Shown piece by piece: positions 1 through 12,000 of a stretch of 64,000 nucleotides of DNA. The notes beneath the pieces were generated by a model. That model was not told where the DNA came from. It searched no databases and saw only the letters and a program-made list of their open reading frames with translations. A program made the translations under genes and the position numbers. The DNA lies in the NCBI RefSeq assembly GCF_014284125.1, contig NZ_JACOFX010000024.1, positions 16,341 to 80,340 on the forward strand, in the 5' to 3' direction. Each line of letters opens with the position of its first letter. Within the stretch, counting starts at the first letter, position 1. The stretch comes from Undibacterium umbellatum (lineage in GTDB: Bacteria > Pseudomonadota > Gammaproteobacteria > Burkholderiales > Burkholderiaceae_D).

Positions 1-3000
1 CCTTTGGCATCAGTCAACGTCAATGTTTGATTGAAAGCGTTATAGCTCGTTTTATTGCTGTGGCCACTTGCCTGATCGGTGACTTCCACTGCGCGTCCCA
101 GACGATCAAATATTTGAGTCGTTACATTTCCGTTGGCATCGACAGTGCGATAGGCCCGGCCAAAGGCATCATAGTCAGTATGAACTATTTGCTTGATGCC
201 GTTGGCATCCTGAGTTGTTTCGGTAACCTGACCAAGCTTGTTGTAACTGGTTTTAGTGATCAGGTTTTCAGTATCAGTGATGGCACTGGTGATACTGGTG
301 CGCTCACCAAATTGGTCATAACTGTAATAGGTGACGCTGCCGTTAGCATCTGTCATGCTCTCCACGCGGCCGTCCAGATCATAGTTCAGATGCTGGGCAC
401 TATCGAGCTGGTTATTCGCGATGGCGGCAAGACTTTGGATCAGCGATGAGGGAGCCAAACCGCCAGTCAAACTACTAACATTCGTCAGACGAGTACCATA
501 TGTAATGGTATCGGTCAGTTGCCCCAGATGATTATAACGACTTTCTTTAACTTCACCGAGAGCATTAATGGTATGTGTTAAATGACCCGCCTGATCGTAG
601 TAAAACAGGCTGCGATGACCGTTCTGATCTGTGCTACTGGTGCGGCGGTTGGCGGAGTCGTAGGTGTGGCTGACACCATAATTTTGCCAGGCAGTCGCCT
701 CAGAAATTGCTCCAGTATTGAGCTGCCAGCCACCGATACTGGACATCTCGCCAATTACCCGTCCATATTGATCATACTTCAGGTTTACGAATCTGCTTTG
801 CGCAGTACCAAGATTAAGTTTTTGTCGAACGAGTAAGCCAGTGTTGTCGTCATAAAATGAAGTAGTTATTGAGCCATTGGCAGCAATGGTATTTTTGGTA
901 CGACCAAGAGCATCATAAGTTTGTTGCGTGATCAAGTCCGCTGTTGCATCTGCGATCGGTCTTATGGTTTCCCATGGAGCATTTGTGCTTACATTGCTTA
1001 CCTTATTGCTGTAGCGTGTCGTCTGCGTCAGTTGTCCACTCAAATTGTAGTGGTATTCAGTTGCATAGCCTTCTGCATTGGCAGACCCGATCAACTGGTT
1101 CTCTGCATTGTAGAAGTTGTAGCTGACCGCATCCTGAGACGGATTTTGGGTGATGAGCCCGCTCAGCAAGCTGTTGACTTGTGCATTCTTGTTCTGCGTC
1201 GCATAAGCTATCGTCACTGTTTGACGACCTGCGCTGTCGTAGCGGTATTCAACTATCCCGCCTTCTGCATCCACCGTGCCAATTAACTTCTGGTCCTGGT
1301 CATAGTAGCGGTAGCTACTGCGGTCTTTGCTGTCTGCTGCGACTTGTACGTCTTGTGCTGTCGCATTGACGCCTACGCTGGACGGATTGAGGGTGTTGGC
1401 GCGCTGTATCGTGGCAACCAGTTTGCCTGCGGCGTTGTATTGCAGTTCGGTGACTTCACCCAGCGGGCTGATGGTCTTGGCGACTCTTCCCAGGTTGTCG
1501 TACAGGGTGCGGACGATCATGTCGCTGGCGCTGGCGGTGACAGGAATGACGCTGACGTTGGCGGGCGCTGATACATTGCCAGTCTGGACTACCTGGCCTT
1601 TGAGTTGCTGGAACTGGACATCTGTCAGTGCATTGGCACGGGCAATGGTCTGGACGCGTTGGCCCAGAACATTGTAGATGTATTGGGTAACTTCGCCTTT
1701 GCCATTGACATCGGCCTGGAGGTTGCCTGCGGCATCGTAGATGTGCAGTTGTTCTACCCCTGTCGGGTCTTTGGCGTAGACCAAGCGGCCCAGGGCATCA
1801 TAACCGTAGCTGGTGGTGAGTTCTCCACCGAGGGTGCTGCTAAGCAAGTGACCCTGGTTGTCGTAGACTTGGGTGTCGATGCGGCCACTGGCATTGTGCT
1901 GGACGATTTTGTGGTTGGCGTCGTCGTATTCGGTAAAGCTGGTCTTTTGCAGTGCATCGGTGGTGCTGGTCTGGCGGCCCAGACCGTCGTAGGTGTAGCT
2001 GGTCTGGTTATTGAGCGCATCAACCGTCATCAACAGGTTGCCTGCGACATCATAGGTGAAACGGGTGATGCTTTCTTTGCCGTCAGCTACGCCTGTGCCA
2101 TCAGCATTGATCTTGGCATAGGTGGTGGTGGTGCTGAGCTGGCCACGGGTGTTGTAGCTGTAGTCGCTGCGGGTGGTGTTGCTTTGGACCTGGGAGGTGC
2201 TCCAGCTTTGCAGTTGGCCCAGTGTCAGTGGGTCGTTCGTTTCTAGTCCGGCTACGGGGTAGCTGGCGTTGGTGTAGTGGATGTCGGCTGTCTTTTGGCC
2301 TGCGCTGTCATAGCGTTGTTCGCTGACTGTGCCAGTAGTACTGATCTGGAAGCGTAACTGGCCGGGCAGGCCGTAGACGAAGCGGGTGCTTTGTGAGCCT
2401 GTGGACTGGTTGGCACCTGCTGCCGGGGTCAGGGTGCTGAGGATGAGGTCGCCATTGGCGTCGTAGGTGTTGTCTGTGCGGTTACCGGCGGCATCTGTCT
2501 TGGTCAGCAGGTGACCGGCAGTGTCGTAGGTGTAGCTGGTTGCATTGCCTTGCGCATCTGTCAAACTGGCGATATTGCCGTAGGCATCATAGCCGTAGCG
2601 CAGGGTTTGGGTCTGGCCGTTGGCTGCGGGTGCGGTGATGCTGTCGAAGCGTTTGTCTGCGGTGAGGGTGTAGACGGTGACATTGCCAAAGGCGTCGGTG
2701 ACTTTGGTTTGGCGGTTGACGGTGTCGTAGTCGAATTTGGTCACCTTGTTGTAGGCATCGGTGATGCTGGCAACGCGGGCTTCGCCATCTACGGTAACGT
2801 AGGTAAATTTCTGGTAGCTGCCATCGGTCTGGGTGATGCTGTCGATGAGATTGCCAGTTCCCACATAGGTGTAGCTGGTGATGTAGACTTTACCATCGGT
2901 AATACTGCTGTCTTCCGGGCTCAGGTCGAGCAGGACCTGGCTCAGGCGGTTCTGGGTATCGTAGGTGTAGCGGGTGTTGCTGGTGACTTTGCCATCGGCG

Positions 3001-6000
3001 GCGACAATGCGTTCCTGGCTCAGGTTGTTGCCTGTGTAGATAAATTCTACTGCTTCGCCATTGGCGTTGGTGATCTTGGACAGCAGGTCGCCGTTGTAGG
3101 TATAGCTGGTGACATTGCCGCTGGTGTCGCTGGCTGTGGCCAGCTTCCACGTGCCATTGTTGCCCTGGTAGGTTTCTGTCTGGTGGCTCACTGTGTCTGT
3201 CCACGTCCAGGTCGTACCATCACTGCTGAGAGTGTCGAAGCTGCCGCTGCCTTGCGTTGCGACATAGAGTTGGCGGGTGCTGTCATAAGTGTATTTGACA
3301 ACGCTGGCATCCTGGCCAGCACGATAGACGGAACTACCGGCTTTGTTCAACTCTCCATTTAGTGCCGCTACACGGCGATAACCATTGAGCCACCACGCAT
3401 CTCTATTGTCGTCACTCAGCTTGCCTTGGCTGTTGTACGTCCTCAATATCGATGTATCATTTCCAAGTCCAGACAGCAAAGCATCTGCATCTCGCAACAC
3501 CAGATTACCTGTCGCCAGATTAACTGCTGCTATCTCACCATTCTTGCCTGCTGCTATATTTAGCAGGGACAGATTTTGCTGGCTGGCCGCATAAACACTG
3601 TCATCGAAAATGACGACAGTGCCATTTGCAGTTACAGCAGTAATGGTCTTGAGCGTACCAGCGCTATCGTAATTGTATGTAGAAACTTCGCCTTGCTTAT
3701 TTGTGACATTGGCTATTTGACCAACTGCATTATAGGTATAAGTTTCAGTTTTACCTTGGGTGTCAACAATGGTTTGTAAACGACCTGCATTGTCGTAATT
3801 GCTCACATTGCCGGATTTATCCGTTGTACTTAATAACTGATTATTTTTGTCGTAGGTCTTACTTTCAATATTTCCCTGCGCATCAATTTTTCCAGTCGTT
3901 TGTGTTAATACATTACTCAACGTATCGTAAGTGTATGCTGAATAAACTGCTCCAACTTTTGTGGCGTAGCCAATCGTTTGACCCAGGTTATTGTATGTGT
4001 ATGTTTCTGTCTTACCTTGAGCATCAGTATTACTTAAACTATGGGCAAGCAAATTACCTGCTTTATCATAGGCATAAGTAATGACAACGCCATTTTTATC
4101 GGTATAACTAATCTTTTGACCCAGGCTATTGTAAGTGTAACTTTCGGCTTTCCCTTGATAGTCAGTAACGCTTATTAGACGACCAGCTTTGTCGTAAACA
4201 TAGCTGGTCAATTTGTCTTTGCTTCCATCCGCACTAATGCCATTTTTAATGGTCGAATAATTGCTGTCAGAAACGCTAATGGCGTTAGCATATAGCACTG
4301 TTTGCTTGAGATGCAGGCCATCATAGATATTTTGAGTAACCAAACCTTGCGCATCTACAGTGTAGACCAGACGATTAGCTTCATCATACGCACGACGTTC
4401 AGTGTGATCCAAAACGCTCTTTTTGCTATTCATCAAACTGAGAACAGCGTCAGCCCTCGCACCTAGAGCCACACTTTGGACATTGATGTGATTAGCATAG
4501 CTTGTGGTAGCTGTCAGATTACCGACTTTGTCGTATGCATACCCAGTTACGGCACCATCCGCAGCGATCTTAAAGCCCAGGCGGCCAGTTGGTTCATAAG
4601 CATAAGACTCGACTTTATCCTGAACCGCGATTGGCAATGTTGCGGTACTCAATGCCGCCATCGGTGGCACGGTGACTTTAGTCGCATACTGAATAGTGCG
4701 AACAACATGACCTTCCGTATCATAGGCATAGCTTGTTGCATCACCAAGCGCATTCACTTCAACCGCCAAATGCCCATCATTGTCATAATAACGATAGAAG
4801 ATTTGATCATTCGCGCTGGCTGCTGGAATCAAGGCATTCAAGGCCGCTTTGTCAGCAGCAACACCGATACTAGTTGTATCAATAGCGACAGCATAACGAT
4901 GCAACTGGCTGATACGACCATCAGGATCGTAGGCGGTGGTAGTCACACCACCGGCAGCATCAATACTGATTATCTGACGATTCTGGCTATCATATGCGTA
5001 GTGGGTAAGGTTGCCATTGGTGTCTGTCACGCTAATGACATTGTTGTTGGCATCATAAGCGTATTTGCGGCTTGTGGTGATGCCATCATCTGATGACTCG
5101 CTAATGCGGCGGCCCAAAGCATCATAGGTATAGCTTTGTACCAATGAAGCATCCTTGCCATTACCCCTCTGCGTAACTTTGAGAGTTTTGCCCGCCTCGT
5201 CGTAGCTGTATTCGGTTACAAGATGCAAACCATCTGGGTCAACAATGCTTTGCAGCAGTTGGCCTTTGTGGTCATAGACCAGTTTGGTGACTTTGTTATC
5301 GGCATCGGTGATTTCAACCTGGCGGCCGAAAGCATCATATTTGTAGCTGGTGACCAGGGTTTGACCGCCCGCCATGGCCAGGGTTTTGCTGGTCAGGCGA
5401 TTAGCATCATCGTAAGCATATGTTGTGACGTTGCCGTTTTCGTCTGTGCTTTGCGTCAAACGATCAGACTTGTCGTAGGTGTTTGCAATTGTACTGATTC
5501 CATTGACTACCGTACGATTATAGGTAAGTAAATTACCGTCATAATCATAAGTCATGAAGTCACTATTCGCCTCCGAATAATCATGCCTTTGGATATCGCC
5601 GACACGATTTATATAGATTTGTCCACGAACTTGGAAAGCTACTGAAACGATAGCTGTCTTATCACCATTCCTTGAATCTAAATACCAATAGCTTGTAAGA
5701 ACCCCGCGTGCATCCGTTTGTGTAAAAATTCTGCCAAATGCATCGTATTTTGAAGTGGTAGCACTACCAGTTGCCATATCCTTGACTTCAACAACACGGC
5801 CTAAACGGTCAAACTGCTGCTGCGTCACATTGCCCATGGCATCAACTGTACGCCAGGCGCGGGCAAAAGCATCATAGTCAGTGCGTACTGCCTGATGCAG
5901 GTTGGCCGTATCACGTATGGTGTCTGTTACGGCACCGCGTTTGTCGTAGCGCAATTCAGTATCGACGTGCTTGGCGTCGGTAATTTTGACTTGTTCACCA

Positions 6001-9000
6001 AATTGATTATAGGTATATGTCGTGATCTGACGATTCGCATCGGTCATGGTGATCACACGACCATCGAGGTCATAGCTATAACTGCTGCGAATGTCATTCG
6101 TCTGATCAGCGATCGCCTGGATTTTTTGCGTGAAGTCAGCTGTTTGCAATCCACCTGAGAGCCCACTCAAGCCTGTCAGACGTGTCGCATACTGGACATT
6201 ATCAGTCAATTGTCCCAAATGGTTGTAACGCTGTTCCGTTACCTCACCCAATGCATTGACGGTGAAGGTCAGATGTCCTGCATTGTCATAATAATACAGC
6301 GTACGGCGACCATTTTGATCTTTGCTGCTGGTACGGCGATTACCGGCATCGTAGGTATAAGCAGTGCCATAATCTTTCCAAATCTGGCTGATCGTCACTG
6401 GATCAGTCGTATTGCGCAACAGCTCACTACCATTTCCTTTCACCGTCGCAACAACTCTTCCAAATTTGTCATAAGCGGTGTCTTGAGTACGGCGCAAAGC
6501 AGCGCGGCTATCAACGATGCCGCTTGAAATCAACAGACCTGTTTGACTATCAAAAATGTTTTTGGTTTTTGTGGTGAAATTATCATTCCTATATTCACCA
6601 ACAAACGTCTCAGTAGTTTCCAGCCGTCCTAACTTATCAAAAGTTTGCTTAACGGTTTGTCTAGATGGGTCGATATACTGCGGACGTATTTGATCCCAGG
6701 TACCTGATAAATTATAGCCTCCCGAGAGATCGCCGTTATAGGTAGTCTTTTGCGTTATATTCCCTGCCAAGTCATATTTAAATTCTGTCGGTGTTCCTTG
6801 CGGGTCTATGTAAGCGATAACACGATCACTGGCATCATAAAAATAAAAATCTACTACGTCTTTACTACTATTCGTAGTGATCAGGCTCGAAAATTTACTG
6901 TCTACCTTGGCATTCTGGTTTTTTGCTGCATAAGCGACTACTACTCTAAGGCGATCAGCATTATCATAAAGGTATCCAACAATGCCACCTTCTGCATCAG
7001 CCTTTCCTATGAGTTTCTGATCCTGATCGTAGTAACAATAGCTGATACGGTCATTGACCGCGTCAGCAGCGACTGCTACATCCTGAGCTTTATCATCAAT
7101 GCTTATCGTAGACGGATTAAGGGTGTTAGCTCGCTGGATGGTAGCAACTAGTTTGCCCGCAGCGTTATATTGGAAATCCGTCACTTCGCCGAGCGGACTG
7201 ATAGATTTACCTATACGACCAAGACTGTCGTACAAGGTGCGGCTGATCATGTCGCTACCGCTGGCAGTGACTGGGATATTGTTGACGATGGCGGCTGCTG
7301 TACTCGCCACACCTTCTTGCACTAACTGCGCTTTGATCTGTTGGAACTGACTGGACGTCAGGGCATTGGCACGGGCAATGGTCTGGATTTTTTGACCCAG
7401 GTTGTTATAGACATATTGGGTGACTTCGCCTTGTCCGTTAATATCTGCCTGGATATTACCTGCGGGGTCATAGATGTGCAGTTGCTCTACGCCACTTGGG
7501 TCTCTGGAATATACCTGGCGACCAAGTGCATCATAGCGGTATTCTGTCGTCAGCTCCCCACCTAGACTGCTGCTCAGTAAATGCCCGCGGCTGTCAAACA
7601 ACTGAGTGTCGATACGGCCGCTGGCGTTATGTAGAATAACTTTGTGATTGGCATCATCATATTCAGTATAGCTGGTCTTTTGCAGTGCATCAGTGGTGCT
7701 CAATACGCGCCCCAGACCATCGTAGGTAAAGCTCGTCTGGTTGTTCTTGCCATCTATGCTGAACAGGAGCTTACCGCTGACATCATAGCTGTATTGCGTA
7801 ATACTTTCTGTACCATCTTTAATGCCTTGCCCATCGCTGCCGATTTTTCCATAGGTGGTAATACTGTTGACTTGCCCGCGGCTGTTGTAACCATAGTCCT
7901 TGCGAGTAGTAATATCTTGTGCTTGAGAGCTGCTCCAGTTTTGCATCTGATCAAGGCTGGGGCTGAGCAAGCCATTACCGTATTTGACATTGGTAAAGTG
8001 AACTTCGGTTATTTTTTGGCCATTGCTGTCAAAGCGCTGTTCAATAACGTTGCCGGTAGCGTTGATCTGGAAGCGCAGATTGTGTTGTGCGTCATAGACG
8101 TAGCGTGTTGTCTGCGGACCACTCAATTGTTTTCCATCTGCTGTCAGTGCGCTATACAGGGTGCTGGTGAGCAGGTCATTGTTACCGTTGTAGGTATTTT
8201 CTACACGATTACCCTGGGCGTCTGTTTTGGTCAGCAGATTGCCAGATGCATCATAGGTAAAACTCGTGACATTGTTTTGGGCATCTGTGATGCTGGCTAA
8301 GTTACCTGCAGCATCATAGGTGTAGCGGGTGGTCGCTGTCTGGCCATTGGCTGCGGGCGCAATAACGGTGTCAAAGCGCTTGTCAGCATTGGTGATATAG
8401 GTGCTGACATTGCCAAAGGCATCGGTGACTGTGGTCTGGCGATTGACTGTGTCGTAATCGAATTTAGTGACATTGTTATAGACATCGGTGATGCTGGCAA
8501 TACGGGATTCGCCATTGACTGTGACGTAGCTGAATTTTTGGTAGCTGCCGTCGGTCTGGGTGATACTTTCGAGGAGATTACCTCCACCAACATAGGTATA
8601 GGTTGTCGCATAGACTTTACCATCTGCGATGCTGGCATCATCAGGACTCAAGTCGAGCAATACCTGATTCAGGCGATTCTGCGCATCGTAGCGGTAATTG
8701 GTGTTGCTGGTGACTTTGCCATCGGCAGCAACAATTCGTTCTTGCGTAAGGTTGTTGTCTGTATAAATAAACTCTACAGCTTCCCCATTGGCGTTGGTAA
8801 TCCTGGACAATAAATCACCGCTGTAGGTATATGTGGTCTTCAGCCCATTCAAATCGCACGCTATCGCGAGTTTCCAAGTATAGCCATTATCGCCCTGATA
8901 GGTTTCAGTCCGTTGGCTCCCCGCCTGTTTCCAGGTCCAGCTACTACCGTCACTGCTCAGTGTATCGAAGCTGCCGCTGCCCTGAGCTGCCACATACAAT

Positions 9001-12000
9001 TGACGGTTAAGGTCGTAATTATATTTGACGACAGTGCCATCCTGGCCGACTCTATACACAGAACTGCCGGCTTTATTCAGATCTCCAGTCAACGCTGCTA
9101 CACAACGGTATCCATTGAGCCACCATGCATCTCCATTGTCGTCACTCAGGCGGCCTTGGCTGTTGTACGATCTCAATATCGACACATCATCACCAAGACC
9201 TGACAATAAGGCATCCGCATCTCGCAACACAAGGTTCCCTGTTGCCAGATCAACTGATGTTATCTCTCCATTCTTGCCTTTACCTGTATTGACCAAAGAC
9301 AGGTTTTGGTGACCACTCCTGTAAGCACCATAATCAAAAGTATTACTTACTCCATTTGATAAAGTACTGATTACTTTCAGGAGCGCACCTGCTGCGTCGT
9401 AAATATAGCTCCAAGTATCTCCATTTTTATTGGTGTAACTGGTTTTTTGACCCTGGACGTTATATATGTAGCTTTCAGTTTTACCTTGTGTATCCGTAGA
9501 CGAAAGCAAACGACCTTCAATGTCATAGTTATAAAGAGTAGTATTTCCTGAACTATCTTTGAAGCTTAAGAGAGTGCCATTTTTATCATACGTTTTAGCG
9601 TCTCCATTGCCAGAAGTTACAAGACTGCCAGACAAATTTCCTACTTGATCAAAAATATAACTGACCAGCTTATCTTTGACAACGTCGACTTTGATAGCAT
9701 TTTTAATACTGGCAAGATCACTATTACTGATATTGATGACATTGGCATATTGCACTGTTTGCTTGAGGTGCAAGCCTTCGTAGATATTTTGTGTAACATT
9801 ACCTTTTGCATCGACAATATAAATAAGACGATTAGCCTCGTCATAAGCACGGCGCTCAATACGATCTGTTGCACTTTTTTTGTTTTGCATAAAAAAAGTA
9901 ACAACATCAGCCTTGGTACCAACAGTCACATCATTGACACTTATCTTGTTAGTAAAGATAGTCGTCGCAGTCAGATTTCCTGCTTTATCGTACGTATATC
10001 CAGTAACACTTCCATCTATACTAATTTTGAAACCAAGACGCCCGGTGACATCGTAGGAATAGGAATCGACAAGATCGAGTACATTGACAGGAACAAGGCT
10101 CAAACTAAAATCTACAGGCGGCGGAAGCGTAATTTTGGTCGCAAACTGTGTGTTACGTACAATACGGCCTGCTCCATCGTATGCATGAGAAATGACTTCT
10201 CCAAGTGCACTTACCTCGAAGGTCATGCGACCATCCTTATCATAATATCGATAAGATACTTGATCATTAGTGCTTGAAGGCGGAATCAAGGCAAGTAAAG
10301 TCGCGCTGTCAGCCGCACTACCAATAGTTGTTACGTCAATCGCCGTGGCATAGTGACGTATCTGGGAAATACGCCCATTTAAATCATATACTGTGCTGGT
10401 TACACTTCCTGAGACATCAATACCGAGTATTTGCCGATTCTGGCTGTCATACGCAAAGTGGGTAACATGAGCTTGTGCATCAGTAACGCTGATAACATTG
10501 TTGTTGGCATCATATTGATATTTGCGACTGACAGTCAGTCCACCATCCTGGGATTCGGTTATGCGGCGGCCTAGAGAATCATAAGCATAGGTTTGCATTG
10601 ACTTGACGACATTGTCACGATCCTTTTGGGTGATCTTTAGAGTTTTGCCAGTTTCGTCGTAACTATATTCTGTGACTAAATTTAAGCCATTTGGATCAAC
10701 GATAGTTTGCAATAATTGGCCGTTGTGGTCGTACACCAACCTGGTGGTTTTATTTTCTGGATCAGTAGTTTCAATCTGGCGACCAAGTGCATCATATTTA
10801 TAGGTGGTAACCAACGGCTGACCATTCGCTATTTCCAAGGTTTTACTCAGCAAGCGGTTAACATCGTCGTATGTGTAAGTCGTTTTATTGCCGTTTTCAT
10901 CGGTACTTAGAATTAGGCGATCAGACTTATCAAAAGTCTTATTTGTGAAATACGATCCATTGTATTTAGTGATTTCATTACCATCTTTATCGTATACGTA
11001 GCTCAAATATGGGCCGTCTGCTTTATTTTGAGATGATTTTTCACCAGTACGAAGAAAACCCTCTGATGATACAAGTCCCTCAGCAGACGTGGTGACTACG
11101 GGTGCTCCTTGCGGCCCCCACGAATACCAAAATTGAGTAACTGCGCCCTTTGCATCAATTTTCGTCAAAATCCGACTGAACGCATCATAGGTTGTTCTTG
11201 TAGAACTTCCACTCGCTACATCCTTCACTTCCACAACCTGACCCAGCTTATCCAATTTCTGGTGCGTGACATTGCCCATCGCATCTACGGTGCGCCAGGC
11301 TCGGCCAAACGCATCGTAGTCTGTATGCACAGTTTGATGCAGGTTTGCCGCATCATGAATGGTGTCTGTTACTAGACCACGTTTGTCGTAATGCAGTTCG
11401 GTATCAATTTGTTTGGCATCGGTGATTTTGATCTGTTGGCCGAACTGATCGTAGGTGTAACGGGTAAGCTGATTATTTGGATCTGTCACTGCAAGCAAAC
11501 GGCCATCCAGATCGTAGGTGTTACTGGTTCTGATGTCGTCAGCAGGATTAGCGATTGCCTGGATTTTTTGATTGAATTCTGCTGTCTGCAAGCCACCATT
11601 CAGTGTACTCAAACCTGTCACACGGTTTGCATATTGAATCGTATCTGTCAGTTGTCCAAGATGGTTATAGCGCTGTTCTGTCACTTCGCCCATTGCATTG
11701 ACGGTAAAGGTCAGATGTCCTGCCTGGTCATAGTAATACAGAGTCCGATGGCCGTTCTGATCGATACTGCTCGTGCGGCGATTGGCCCCATCGTAGGTAT
11801 AGGCAATCCCATAGTCTTTCCAAGACTGGTCAATTATTGCAGGGTCGGAGTTAGTAAACAGTATTTCGCTACCATTGCCCGCCAGCGTGCCAATAACTCG
11901 ACCGTACTGGTCGTAAGCAGTATTTGAAGCACGTCTTAAATTAGGTCTGTTAGCGTCCTGAACTGTATACGATAATAGTCCGGTCTTTGTGTCGTACACA

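Noticed and set aside
2511..3362. Long plus-strand ORF, also at 13677-14516, 1605-2246 and 12606-13412
   Set aside because: These are antisense shadows of the giant minus-strand YD gene; their Val/Gly/Ala-rich products mirror the repeat codons and recur wherever modules match.
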